Shown here: positions 11,641-24,009 of the stretch, in pieces
Layout: each line of letters begins with the position of its first letter
Numbering within the stretch: the first letter of the stretch is position 1
DNA from: Perilla frutescens
Taxonomy: Eukaryota > Streptophyta > Magnoliopsida > Lamiales > Lamiaceae
Assembly (NCBI GenBank): GCA_026008535.1
Contig: BRKX01000011.1
Coordinates: forward strand, 16,004,001 to 16,068,000
Direction of reading: 5' to 3'
DNA length: 64,000 bases
Translations under genes and position numbers: made by a program
Notes under the pieces: model-generated
Databases searched by the model: none
Told to the model about the DNA's origin: nothing
The model's input: the letters and a program-made list of their open reading frames with translations, nothing else

Positions 11641-13232
11641 TTATGGATATTTTCATAAAGTAAAATTCCTCCCAAAATACATACATATATATATGCACAA
11701 ATAATAAAAATTCAAAAATATAAAATAAATATTAAAAAAGCAGAAATAAAACATAGTGGCAGGCCTTTTGGAGGTAAGGGACCCACCTGTGTGCCTACCC
11801 CCATTCTCAATTGAACACACGCCCACCTTTTTTACCTTTGCAAAGAATGAGAGTGTTCCACACTTTCTCATTTTCAACTTGTCTAAAATCAAATATTCGT
11901 AGGTGCTTGCAACACTTCTCCGTCAAACTTCCTTTACCAAAGATTTTTTGCTCACAATGGAAAATTTCTCAAAAGTTGAAATGTATTGAGTCAACATGTT
12001 CTTGATCATTGGAATGCCCTTATTAAGATTAATTTTATATCATCTTCGAATTTGTAGAAATTATATGGCACTTAATTATTTGTTCTATTATCTAATAATC
12101 GACCTATATATATATACATATATATTTACAAGATTGTAGATTGTAAGCTTTTCTTTTTCGTTTTTAATTTGGACTTAAATCATAAAAATTCTATGTTTTC
12201 GTCTCATCGTACTTGGTTGTATAAGCTATTTCAATAGTTTCCTAAATTATTCTAATATTTAACTAATATAAGGTCTATAATTTGCTACAATTCTTAATTT
12301 ATTATTATCAGAATACTTAACTAAAATTTGAAATTTAAAATTATAATTTTGATTGTATTATATAATATTGATTTATTCACAAGAAAATCATTAGCATTAA
12401 TTGAGAATTCTATGCATAAGACATGAAGTGTGGCAGATTTTCTTATACTACTAACTATATGGATTTGTCTATTGCTCGAAAAAGAAAAACATTTTCTGCA
12501 AATAAATAATAATTAAAATGTGCTTTGGATTTATTTATTTTTATTAATTATTGAAATCAAACACAAATATAACAATCCGAAATAAAAGATATAGATCCAA
12601 TGCGAAAAAAATTAATATATTCTTAACATGCTTTAATTGGTCATGCTTGGGGCTCAGTCTGTGTCATGCTTCAATGTTTTTGCTTAGTTCTTGCAGCGTG
12701 TTTCTCATCTAAGTCATTCGATTCATTTTTCAAAATATTGTATTCCTAACTCAATTTTCTATCTTTCTTTAGCTCTTTCCATGCTCGTTAATTACATCTC
12801 TCAAATGCTATTATTTTGAAATAAAAACTCATTCACAAATAGAACATATATATATATATATATATATATGACATATATTGCATAAATTAAAAGTCTGGAA
12901 AACTATTTTTATATATATGTTAATAAATATATGCATTGCTCATCAAGTATAATCTAAATGAACACATGAATACATACAAAAAAATTCTTGTTTATCAAGG
13001 ACTAATAATTTTTTGTCTTTTTAAAGAGCTATAACTTTGTGTTAGATCGAATTTATATTTAAAAATACGCCTACAATTATGTACACCTGCATAAGCTAGT
13101 CCCATGCACATAAAAATAAAATGATATGATGGCACAATTTACACGATTAATTAATTAACTCTCGTTGATTTAAAATATATCATAGATTGAATTATATTTA
13201 TAAAAAGAAAAATGTGTGGGACATTAGATCGA
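11641..13232. other. AT-rich intergenic stretch, no gene seen
   Basis: There is no coding signature on either strand. It contains a TA microsatellite at about 12845-12869. The 11760-11960 part is less AT-rich but shows no recognisable frame. Confidence 0.5.
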
Positions 13233-13235
13233 TAA
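13233..13235. other. Target-site duplication TAA (left) of the CACTA element
   Basis: The same TAA follows the right terminus at 16791-16793. A 3-bp duplication is the rule for CACTA transposons. Confidence 0.7.
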
Positions 13236-14159
13236 CACTACAAGAAAAATGCGATTTAGTGACGGATAATATTCCGTCGTTAAAATAACAATAAATTAAT
13301 GGTGAATTAAATTTTTAGATTTAACGATGAATTTTTTCGTCTCTAAATTAACGATGGAAAAATCCATTGTTATACGTTGTATTTTAATCTTAACGATGGA
13401 TTTTTCTGTCATTTTTTCTGTCGTAAAATAAAGTATTTTTATTTTTTAAATCTTAGCAACGAATTAGCTACAAAATAATTCTGTAGCTAAAATTAATTTT
13501 GATTTTTCTATTTTATATTTCATTCTATTTTTTTTTATTTTCCAATTAATACTTAATTACGAATTCGAAATCATTTTTAAAATTTTTCTATTTTTTTTAT
13601 TATTTGGATTTATTTGATTTTTTTAATATTTTATTTTATTTTTTAAAATTAATCTTTATAATATTATTTTTTGTTACATTTTCCAATTTATTTTATTTTT
13701 TAATATTTTATACTCTTTTTAATATTTAATATTTTTTTATTTTTCAATTACTAATTAATTACGAATATGAATATTTTTTTAATACTTTTATTTATTTTAC
13801 TTTTTATGATTTATTTTATAATTGTTTTATTTTTTATTTATTGTTTTTTAATTTATTTTTTTATTTTTAAATAACTAATTAATGATTTTTTTTATAATTA
13901 TTTATTTTAATATTTTTTATCACTTTATTTTTATTTTTATAAATTTTGTTAATTATAAATATATAATGTTTGAGTAAATTAATTAAAATAATCTAATATT
14001 AAAGATATAATATAATTAAATTTTATAATAAATATATAATATTAGAAATTTTAATATATATTTCGATAAATGAATAATATACAATTATTTAATTTAGAAA
14101 TAAAAATTCAATCAAAATGGTTATCGTGTGTGTGTATCTGTGTGTGTGTGTGTGTGTGT

Positions 14160-15310
14160 AAGATATGGATCATATGAGAATACTTTGTTGGTGTAAGAAA
14201 TGAGAACCCATCTTACACTATCCAATTTAATGATCCAATGGTTGAGATTTAAGGTGGCAATTTCGTAAATAATATGGCAAAAAATAAAGGAAGGAGGGCT
14301 ATTTTTGTCCAAATCCATTAAAAATGATGATGTCAGCAATTAAAAAAAATTTAAAAACTTTAACCGACCATAACTTGTTCATTTTTAATCCAATGTACAC
14401 AAAAAATATATCAAATTAAATCTCTCTTCATGCTCTTTCATTTAAGATGTCGAAAGACTATGCTTAAATGAAAAAATATGAACAAAAAATAAAAAAGAAA
14501 TTTTTTTACGGGTGTTGAGGTTGTAAATGCTTTCGTTAGCATATAATAATTCTTCGTCAGCATTATGATAACACATGATAATGTATGCTAACGAATCATT
14601 TGTCATATGCTAACATAATGTATTCGTTGTGCTAACAAATAATTATCATAATGCTAGCGTAGTATAAATTTATTAGGGTTCATTAAATCTCAATTATGGT
14701 TTATTTAATCTCGATTATGGTTTATTCCATCTAATTATCATTATTTTTTTAAAATTTAATTTTTTATTTATAGTTCTTAATTGATTATTATGGTTTATCC
14801 CATCCAATTATGGTTTATAAAGTATGTTGATAGAGTATTGTCATAAACCATAATGCTAACGTAGTATAAATATGTATTATTATTATGATTTGTTCGAACT
14901 CATCTAGGGTTTACCACATCCAATCAATGTTTATTTCATCTAATTAGGTTTATTTCATCCAATTATGATTTTTTCCATTTAATTAGGGTTTATTAAATTA
15001 AATTAGGTTTATAATTAATTTTTAGAATATTTTTTCGCTAATAATATTTGAAAACTTTAATTAGCATAACTATAATGCTTCATTAGCATGATGATAATAC
15101 TTCGTTAGCATAACGATTTGTTATCAAATCCACTGCAATTTTCATAAGAATTACCAAATTACGTTAATACCCTTGCGCGAAAAAAAATTCAGATATTACG
15201 GAATTGCCATCGTCTTTTTCAGCAAATCCGGACCTTTGATTTTTGATAGATGTGTGGTGTTAGATGTGTTCTCATTTCTCACACAAGGGGTTATCTTTAT
15301 ATTAGCCCAC

Positions 15311-15312
<2 letters not shown>
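14160..15312. mobile_element. Inverted-repeat element A of a microsatellite-associated family
   Basis: The left end (block GTGTAAGAAATGAGAACCCA at ~14191) and the inverted right end (GTGTGAGAAATGAGAACACA when reversed) form long imperfect terminal inverted repeats. The element is flanked by a TG run on the left and a TA run on the right. The interior is AT-rich with short repeats of GCTAACG and of TTTATTCCATCCAATTATGG. No transposase is visible. Confidence 0.6.
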
Positions 15313-15340
<28 letters not shown>

Positions 15341-15344
<4 letters not shown>

Positions 15345-16328
15345 AAAAGATCAAATGAGAACTCATTCCCCATGTGAGAATTAGGAACTCATCTCATCCA
15401 TCTATTAATTTGATTTAGATGGTAAGATTTGGTCAATTTTTGATCAAAGGCGAGGTGGCAAACTTGTAATATTTGAGCATAATTTTCGAAAATTATATAG
15501 ACAACACTTTAAAACCGTTGTCTATTCTTATAAATTTCGCTATGCTAAAATGAGAGTACTATCATGCTATTATGAACATGTATACATGCTAATATGAATA
15601 TATATGCATACTAGTATGAACAGTTAAAGTCCTACTATTAACGAACACTGCTACTGCTATTATGAGTAAAATTTATGTGTTTTATGAATATTTTTTCATG
15701 CTATTATGTGTATACTTCCATGTTATCGTGAATATTTTGTCATGCTATTCTGAGTTTAACATCACGCTATTATGAACAAAAAAATATAATTTCAAATGAA
15801 CATATGAATGCATATATATTCATATTAGCATGTATATATGTTCATAATAGCATGATAGTACTCTCATTTTAGCATAGCGAAATTTATAAGAATAGACAAC
15901 AGTTTTAAATTTTACTCATAATAGTAGTAGTAGTGTTCGTTGATAGTAGGACTTTAACTGTTCATACTAGCATGCATATATATATTTATATTAGCATGTA
16001 TATATGTTCATAATAGCATGATAGTACTCTCATTTTAGCATAGCGAAATATATAAGAATAGACAACGGTTTTAAAGTGTTTAATTTGATATATAATTTGC
16101 GTTAATTTAATGAAAAATGAGCAAGTTATGGATGTTTAAAGTTTAAATAAATTTTGTATAAGGATGCTGATGTCAGTTTTGACTAGGGGCAAGTTTGACT
16201 TCTTCATATTTACTATTATGCCACTGCCTTTTTATTTAAATCTGGACCATTGAGATCAATGCATTGTGTGGTTGAGATTAGTTCCTAATTCTCACATAGG
16301 GATTGACTCTCATGTGAACCCTACCCTA
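15341..16328. mobile_element. Inverted-repeat element B, near-complete foldback
   Basis: It starts TAGGGAAAAGATCAAATGAG inside a TA run and ends with the inverted equivalent ...GTGAACCCTACCCTA followed by another TA run. The terminal repeats share ATGTGAGAATTAGGAACT in opposite orientation. A second inverted repeat (about 15500-15675 against 15905-16082) extends the foldback deep into the element, and a third copy of that arm sits at ~15800-15905. Non-coding. Confidence 0.65.
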
Positions 16329-16380
16329 TATATATATATATAGATATATATTATTTCTATAATTGAACATTAATGTTCAC

Positions 16381-16445
16381 TAGGTCACATGGATAGAAGT
16401 GGAACGCCTAACACAGAGATCTTGTGTTCGAATCTCACTAGGCAT
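16381..16445 (+). repeat. tRNA-like SINE fragment
   Basis: A stretch with a pol III B-box (TGTTCGAATCT, ~16425-16435) sits about 35 bases after an A-box-like stretch, as in the tRNA-related heads of plant SINEs. No body, tail or duplication could be delimited and it is not a folded functional tRNA. Confidence 0.35.
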
Positions 16446-16793
16446 GCATTGATTTCTAAGATTATTCTTGGCTTGGCTCGAGCTGCTAACTGCATTGGAC
16501 TCGACTTGGTTGGCTCCTAGGCCTAGTTGTTGTTCTTTTTTTTTTTAAGACGGAAAAATTCCGTCGTTAACCCCTCGCTAAATTTATTTTTTTATTTTCT
16601 TATTTTATAACAATAGAATTTGGTGATGACTTAGCGACGGAAAAAATCTGTCGCTAACATTAATCCATCGTTAATTCGGTCGTTAAAATAATTAATGACG
16701 AGATGATTAATGACAGTCTGGCTCCTCATTTTAACGACAGATTTTTTTATGTTTAGCGACGGATTTTTAAAACGCGGATTTTTTGTAGTGTAA

Positions 16794-17172
16794 TGTGATA
16801 GAAGACTGAATTCAACACTGAAAAACATTTAGAGGGCCAAAAGAGAAGCACACAATAATTACAAACCCAAAAATGCAATTTTCCCAAAGTTAAAAACTAC
16901 CGTTCAATTCCCTTTCAACGCCTTCCATTCTCCAATATGCCTGCCCTTCACCATCTCCTACGCTCTCCTGCATGCATGATAGATCTAGAGAGAGAAATCA
17001 AGAGGAGCTTTAGACTTTAGAGAGAGAAGAGAATTAAATTAAATCTCCATGAATCATATATATAGCATACATATATATACATGCAGGCAGAGCTAGAGAG
17101 CAAAAGTCATATTAGAAATTATAAGAGAGAGAGAGAGAGCGGGTAAGGAATTGAAGGAAGATCAGAAAATAA
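16794..17172 (+). promoter_or_regulatory. Promoter and 5' leader of the small membrane-protein gene
   Basis: Non-coding. Contains TA-rich boxes at 17056-17065 and 17071-17080 and a GA microsatellite (17127-17138) shortly before the start codon, both common in plant core promoters and leaders. The CACTA element ends about 380 bp upstream of the ATG, so its right terminus is part of the upstream region. Confidence 0.4.
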
Positions 17173-17475
17173 ATGGATGAAAATGAAAGGGAAAGACGAA
17201 GTTCCATAATTCCTTTGATCTACACCTTCTTCTGCCTGTGCGTGAGCGTAGGCGGCATGCTCCTCGTGTTCTACGTCTGCATCCCCGCCCTCTCTCGGCC
17301 GTGGCAGCCTCTCGCCGCCCTAGCCCTAATCGGCTCGACCTGGCTTTTCTGGCTCATGGCCTACATTTATGCCTGCGTCAAGCACTGCCTCTGCCCCGTC
17401 GACGTCGCCCACCGCCAGCCCACCAGAAATACCTCCATTTCTGCCTCCGCCGCCGGCTCTCCTTCCACCGTATGA
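17173..17475 (+). CDS. Small two-helix membrane protein (host gene)
   Basis: An intact 100-residue single-exon ORF. Its base composition is far richer in G+C than its surroundings and shows strong third-position G/C preference, unlike the TE remnants. Two hydrophobic helices are evident, about residues 12-37 (begins IIPLIYTFFCLCVSVGGMLL) and 46-68 (begins LAALALIGSTWLFWLMAYIY), with a charged N-terminus (MDENERERRS) and a Ser/Thr-rich, Cys-containing tail. I infer a conserved plant protein of unknown function, possibly endomembrane or plasma-membrane. The start is the first ATG of the frame, just after a GA-rich leader. This is the only intact ordinary host gene I can support here. Confidence 0.75.
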   Translation: MDENERERRSSIIPLIYTFFCLCVSVGGMLLVFYVCIPALSRPWQPLAALALIGSTWLFWLMAYIYACVKHCLCPVDVAHRQPTRNTSISASAAGSPSTV

Positions 17476-18128
17476 TCGATCGAGGATCAGCAACTTTTAA
17501 CGTCGGTATTAATTAATGTTACGTTGTTAATCATAATGTTTGAGTTATGATGAATAATGATGAGAGAGAAATGGAATTGAGATTAATGATTAATTTCTTT
17601 GTTGACGATTAATCAAACTGCAAAATTGAATATGTTATCCATTATTCAAGATTGCGGTGAGCTGGCGGCTTTGTTAGATTTGATTATCCACGGTTGAATT
17701 GAATCGATCGAGTTTGAAGGAGGAGATAATTTAATTGAATATAATTGAGCACAATTTGAGTTCTTCAAGTGTTTCGTCCTTTTTAAATTTATTCATTTAT
17801 GTTTTTTCACGTATAGATTATTGAATTTTCACTTCGAGATAAACTCCAGATCTTATCAATCATAAAATATATTCAGATTTATTAATTGCAGTATATGTAT
17901 CAAACTGAATTGTCACCAGCTAATTCACCATTTAAAATTTAAAATTTTCATGAGATCTAAGTGAACTTGTGTTATCAATTTCAATTTTTTTGTGCGGAAA
18001 CTAAAATAATTATCAGCGACTGACCGTGCTTATCCAAAAAATTAAGATAAAAATAACTATTTTTTTTCAACATATGATTTTTATATATAGCTATCAAAAT
18101 TATAATATATACTCTCTACTACGTCCCA

Positions 18129-18131
<3 letters not shown>
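17476..18131. other. 3' flank of the host gene
   Basis: AT-rich, without ORFs of interest. It probably holds the 3' UTR and polyadenylation region, but no single AATAAA signal stands out. It ends in the TA run that hosts element C. Confidence 0.4.
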
Positions 18132-18159
<28 letters not shown>

Positions 18160-18163
<4 letters not shown>

Positions 18164-21003
18164 GATATGGTTCAAATAGGGACTAGGTATTGGTGTGAGA
18201 AATAGGAACAAATATCAACCCTTAGATTTAAGTTAATTAATGGATGAGATTAAATAATCAGCCCTATTTATATTTGGTAGTTTTGACTATTTCTAAGGGA
18301 CAAGGGTAATCAAGACATTTTGACAAAATCTGAAAATATTTAGTTATATCCAAATATGATATCTTCCATATATTACGATTTGTATTTAGGTAAATATCTC
18401 ATTACTCATCCAATTAATGCGTCAGTTTCTTTTTCCTCCTAAAAACCATCCTCTGCGTTTTTGCAGCTCTCATCGATTGGGAACGATACATCTATAGCAG
18501 AGGTGCAAAGATTTTTTTTAATATTTTATATCGGTGTTTTGAGCAATCAATTTCAGAGACAAACACGTTCGATTTTTAAGTCGATAGGATCATCGTGAAT
18601 GGAAGATTCAGGTTTTTTATGTTGTTCATCCATATTGTGTTTGTGTTTGTAGTTTAAAATAATTTATTCATCACGACACTAAATGAAAAATATTACGAAT
18701 TTGTTATTTTTTTAGAATTCACCAAGTTTATTTTGGGACGTTTGAATTATATTGCAATATTTTAGTTTAATTTATAAGCCTCACTATTTGCACAATATCG
18801 AGAACCATAAAATTATATGTGAAGGTTGTGTATCGTTACACCAAAAGCATTTCTGGGTTGGTTATTAAGCATTAAAAATAACCTAATTAAGCACTGTAAA
18901 TTATATATGTATGTGCAGATAGTATTAATTCAAGCGACTACATGGTTGAATTTTTATCTGGTGACACGACCAAATTGAGAGTGGGGAAGTAATCTAACAG
19001 CATAAAAAACCATTTGAGAACATGCAATATAAGTGGGAGAAATCTAAGCACGAAAAGCATTAACATATACTTTCCAAAGCAATAAATTATATATTACGGA
19101 GCATTAGTTGTCATTTTATTTCATTAGCGACAATTTAGCGATTCCAAAGATATGCATTATAAATCATTATTTATGTTTACAAAAACAGTAAATATATGTC
19201 TTACAAAGCAATAATATATATATTACAAAGCGCTTATATATTCTTACAACAATAATCATAAAAATTAGTAAGGAGTATGTATTTCAAACATTATTATATG
19301 TCTTCCAAAGTAATAAATTATATATTACAAAGCATTAGTTATTGTTTTGTTTTCTTACTGATAATTTACCAAGTGAGTAATTAAAATATTAACTGATGTT
19401 TTGTAATATATTATTTAATGCTTTGGTAGATATATATTAATGCATAAAAAGATAAATCTGGAGTTTTCTAACTTCATGCTATAGTAAACATTATCTTCTA
19501 TTTTTTTTTCTATTAGTATATCAATAAGAAGTTGAATTTAATGAATTAATGTGTAAAACAATAATTTACATGTGTAACCAAATGTTTGAAACTGTTTTCA
19601 AAAAACATCATTCCATATCATGTCAACATGTACAAAATATCATCAACGTATCAATAAAAAATAACCACATATCCAAAAACTTATCCCATGTATCTATCAC
19701 TATTCTTCCAAAATAAAATACACTGCACAATTTAATATTCAACATTATACAACACCCTTCAACAAATCACTAATACTAAACTATAATTTTCATACAAGCA
19801 ACCGTGAAGATGGAGCGAGTCTTACTGGCAATCTCCCCTGCATGAATGTTCAATTTGAATGTCAGTATGACCACACTATAAATAAAATAACATATAGACG
19901 AATCACTCTTATTTAGCACTAAAAATATTATAACGAAGCATTATATGATAAAATAAAATAACATTAATATTCTTAGGAATAATTTTGTCTTAATGATATC
20001 TAGCACCACATTCCATGTTCTTTAGCATCAAATATGGTTTATCAATTATTACATCATTATCAAACATAAAATATTTTATTAATTGTATTTACTATTTAGC
20101 ACCATAAACATTATAATGAAGCATTGCACAACTTCTCGACAATTTCAATAATATTTAGGTATTTTTAGGCATTCAAAACTTTAACATTGTTTACATTCAT
20201 CATCATATGAAGCACCAAGTTCACTATAATTAAGCATTAAACATACACTATATATTATCACATCATTAATGATTTTGTTCATATAAAAAATCAAGATCCC
20301 AAATCGGAATAAAAATTTACGGCAACACGAAATAATAAGTAAAGTAGATATTAATTCATAATAAACACCAACACAATCTTATCAAATAAATCGACAATAT
20401 CCAAATCGAATGGGTAGAATTACCTTGTTTCAATCTCAGCATCTTCTGTTTGCGTTCAAGTCATGTTATTTTCTCGATTGCTGTCGCGGCTTACTCGACA
20501 ACCTCCCTTCACAGTCTTCGGAAAACATTGGTGCAGTATTCACAGTACAAAATCCGCAATTGACGTGTTCTACAGTAGCACCGGTCGATTATTTGAGAGT
20601 GAAATCGTCAAGCTTCTTTCGATCTTGAATGATGCTGTAAAACTTCAGAATTTGCTGTCAAACTTGCTGAAAATCAGAACCCAGTCGTCGTTTCTCTTCT
20701 TCTAAAGTAGCAGTCGGTGCCGTTCTTTTGGGGGAGAGAATCATTAGGTTTTGCTTTAGATTGGTGCTAGGGATTGTTTTGAATTTCAAATATGGATAGA
20801 TATAATTAATTTCAATACAAATCATATCTTCCTCCAATTTAATTGTATGTTTCCATATAAAATTATACATTAAAATACATTTTTACCCCTATCGAATTAT
20901 TAATTAGATTATATTAGATTTATCTTATTTTTTAGCATTTAATCTCACCCATCCATTCTTAATATGTGTATGGTTCAGATTTGTCCCTATTATAACCAAC
21001 CCC

Positions 21004-21005
<2 letters not shown>
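18160..21005. mobile_element. Inverted-repeat element C of the same family, about 2.8 kb
   Basis: The left end follows a TA run (18132-18160) and contains TGGTTCAAATAGGGACTAGG. Reversed, the right end reads GGTTATAATAGGGACAAATC and is followed by a TA/GA run. Both ends continue into a shared stretch around ATGGATGAGATTAAAT. The interior has repeats of an ATTACAAAGCATTAG word (19100, 19325) and a GC-richer island at 20400-20760 that might be captured sequence. No transposase is seen. Confidence 0.55.
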
Positions 21006-21029
<24 letters not shown>

Positions 21030-21034
<5 letters not shown>

Positions 21035-22540
21035 GGATGGAATCTGGTGAGAACCAGTCACCCGGTGGGAATTAGAAACCAATCTCATTCATCCATTCCA
21101 TAATCTGGACGACCCATATTAAATAGATAAAGTGGAGAGGGGCTGTGACAATCTCGTAATTTAAACGAAAACTTTAAATTCACGCGTTTCATTAGGGGTA
21201 AAATTGGAACAAAAAAAGTGACATCATCATGGTTTGAAAAAATTCTTAAAAACTTTAATGATCATAATTTATTCATTTTTTATCGGATTTACGCAAATTT
21301 TATATCAAATTAAAGCTATTTTCATACTCTTTCATTTAAGATCCATATTGCATATGTTTATTTGAAAAAAATAGATGAAAAATACAAAAAATCATTTTTA
21401 GGCATAATTTTCGCATAGATCAACCCCAAATTTATATTAGTATGATGTATACAACATTTTAGCATGACCTACATAACATTTTAGCATATTGTGTAATACA
21501 TTTTAGCGGGTGATATTATGAATATATTTTTCTAACAGTTTTATATAAGCACCTACACCTATATAGATACTACAAAATGAAAAATACGAGTTGATGGTAA
21601 AAAAAAAAGAATGAGAAAGTGAAACAACGAAGGAGATGATTGACAACTAAGAAAGAAAATGCGTAAATATTTTCCGAAACAAATATCAAATTTAGCCTCC
21701 TACTTTGCTCATATTAGCCTCATTCATTTCTCATTTTAGCATGTTCTGATAAACAAAATATGGAACAGTGATTTCATTAGAATGAAACGCAATACACATA
21801 TTTGGGGACAATGAACCCTAATGAGAATCTGATAATTACTAATTGGGATCAGATGAACCCTAATTGGAATGTAATAAACCTTAATTAGGAACGGTGAACC
21901 ATAGTGAAAAATGTCAAATCAAATTTAGCCTCCTACTTCACTCATTTTAGCCTCATTCATTTCTCATTTTAGCATGCATGCTTTGATAAACAAATATGGA
22001 ATGGTGATTTCATTGGAATGAATTGTAGTACACTCTATTTAGGGACAGTGAACCCTAATGGAAATCTGATAATTTATTAATTGGGATCAGATGAGCCCTA
22101 ATTAGAATGCAATAAACCCTAATTGGGAACGGTGGACTCTAGTGGAAAATGTCACATTAAATTTAACCTCCTACTTCGCTCATTTTAGCTTCATTCATTT
22201 CTTATTTTAGCATATTCTGATAAATAAAATATACAATGAGAATTTGACAATGTATTTAACCTCATACTTTCATTATTTTAGCATTATATTCTAAACGGTA
22301 ATTATGGTTAATAAAATTTAATAGTAATATAATTACCGCAAAGGAAATGTCATAAACACTTTTATTTAAAATCATATATATTCTTAAAAATGAATGTGCT
22401 GAAAACAATTCACTAGCATGGTAAAACATGATATTAAACTATGCCCAATCACTATAGTAACATTATGTTGGACAATTTATAGCATCATGATCTGACAACT
22501 TGTGGCAATTGCTGCACATTCTGAGTGGTTTGTTCTCATT
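21030..22540. mobile_element. Inverted-repeat element D, right end uncertain
   Basis: It begins directly after the TA/GA run at the end of element C, with the family-type start (GGTGAGAACCAG...GGGAATTAGAAACCAATCTC). The following ~300 bp parallel element A (both have ATATCAAATTAAA..CTCTTTCATTTAAGAT). A weak inverted match near 22515-22540 could be its right end. It contains a 235-bp tandem repeat. Confidence 0.4.
21690..22225. repeat. Tandem repeat, ~235-bp unit, about 2.3 copies
   Basis: The unit starts TTTAGCCTCCTAC at 21691, again at 21924, and as TTTAACCTCCTAC at 22162. Each contains the words ACCCTAATT and GGGATCAGATGA in the same order. Confidence 0.75.
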
Positions 22541-24009
22541 TCTCTTTCTACATGGCTGTGGAACCAGACACGTCAATCCGCATTAATTGAAGAAGCGATA
22601 AATTTTTCCTGTAGATGATGTCCTCGACCAAAGCATCTCTTCGACGATGAATTTTTATGTTTTTTAAATTCTGTAATATTCGTTAAATGAAGTGTTTAGG
22701 AATTAAATACAGTTTTGACGTTGTTCTATATTTCTTCATCAATTTTGTGAAAGGTGTTATAGTATTCAATTGTAATTCATTTGTTTAGGAAAGATGAGTT
22801 TTTATGGAATTTAATCATACTAACCCTACGCGTTATTTGATTACTCGATTAAACGCATTTTGTTTTTAATTACCATGTATGTTTGATTTTGTTTGGAAAG
22901 AAATTACGATTTCCTAATATATTGATATTAGGTTAGTGAAATCTCCAGTTTGGTGTTCCATTTAAGGTAAAAAAAGTTCTGAAATTTTTTCAGGTTTTTA
23001 ATTAACCCCAATTCAATAAAATGTTGTATAAATCAAAATTTGAAGTCGCACATTTAATATTTTTGTTTAATGTTAGAAATAGTAGAATTAAAAAATTAAT
23101 TTTTTTATATATTATATCCATTCCCCAAAATTACCCAATCCTGGTGAACTTTTTCACTTACCATCAGAATTCGTACCCGTTCCATTCTATACTCCGACCA
23201 ACATTTTCTGGCTTCCGGTGTTTGACTTTCGGCCTTTTTTAGGCGAGTTAATTCGTTCAATTTCAGTAATATTTTGAAGCGATTGTGTTCTTTGTTCATG
23301 CCTTTTTAGTTTAATTTTTCTGTTTCCGAACTAAGCATCAACATCAAGCAGGGAATGAGTTCGAGGACATGCAGAAAATCTTACCGTGGTACATGGCTCT
23401 CCCCAATTTGCTATGTGAATGTTCTGATCTATTGAATGTGGTTAAATCTTGGTTAGGGTTTTTCGTTCAGGCATGATTTTTTATTGGGGTTAGGGTTTAG
23501 AACTGAAATTCATCATGCATCGCTATTTTCCGCGGCAAATTTGTTGAGGATTTTACAATTTTAGGTCTTCGCACTCTGTGGTATTGAATTTATGTGTCTT
23601 AAAAGTTGTTGCATTGATTTAATTTTCCGTCTATATTGTTTTCAATCTCGCTGGTGCATCGGACATAGATGAAATTAAGTGACCTTAGTTATCCTAGTCT
23701 GGGTAATGTGAACACTAGTAAAGGTTTGGTTGCAGTAAATCCTAACCGGCAGATGGGATCTGGCAAAAATTGTGAACCTCTGTAGTTGTAGTTCCCCCAT
23801 CGTAAAACCCCCTTCTTGTTATATTTTCTGTCTAATTGAACTGGTGTCATCCTTATATCTTGGTTTCACTGTACTCCCTTATCCGATACTCTATTTCTGC
23901 TCACCTCTGGTAATGATTGAATTCATAGGCTCTCTAGTAGTGATAAGAGATATGTACCCTCTGTTAACTTTGCAAACTGATGCATGCTTCCCTAACTACG
24001 AATTTAGGA
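22541..24009. other. Non-TE stretch, possible broken 5' end of a host gene
   Basis: No frame longer than about 95 codons, and none has recognisable domains. The T-rich texture and TTAGGGTTT-like words around 23450-23510 resemble plant gene leaders and introns, and a short ATG-initiated stretch at 23355 could be a first exon. The old LTR at 24010 would cut such a gene. I cannot support a gene call. Confidence 0.25.

Larger units (their letters stand above)
13236..16790. mobile_element. Non-autonomous CACTA (En/Spm-type) transposon
   Basis: The left end starts CACTACAAGAAAAATGCG and the right end finishes TTTTTTGTAGTG, the conserved CACTA terminal inverted repeat. Both subterminal regions carry many copies of AGCGACGGA/TCCGTCG-type words in both orientations (13250-13460 and 16545-16780), the usual transposase-binding arrays. 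There is no transposase ORF. The interior is AT-rich and holds two independent insertions (14160-15312 and 15341-16328). Total 3555 bp, flanked by TAA on both sides. Confidence 0.85.

Noticed and set aside
12845..12869. TA run as another insertion site of the inverted-repeat family
   Set aside because: No family terminus flanks it on either side.
16381..16445. A functional tRNA gene
   Set aside because: It has a B-box but no complete cloverleaf or acceptor pairing; at best a SINE fragment.
20410..20705. Overlapping ORFs of 72 and 80 codons in element C
   Set aside because: No recognisable domain and frames compete on both strands. Noted only as a GC-richer island that might be captured sequence.
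23440..23510. TTAGGGTTT words suggesting interstitial telomere repeat
   Set aside because: Only scattered single copies, as often found in plant gene leaders (telo-box); no array.
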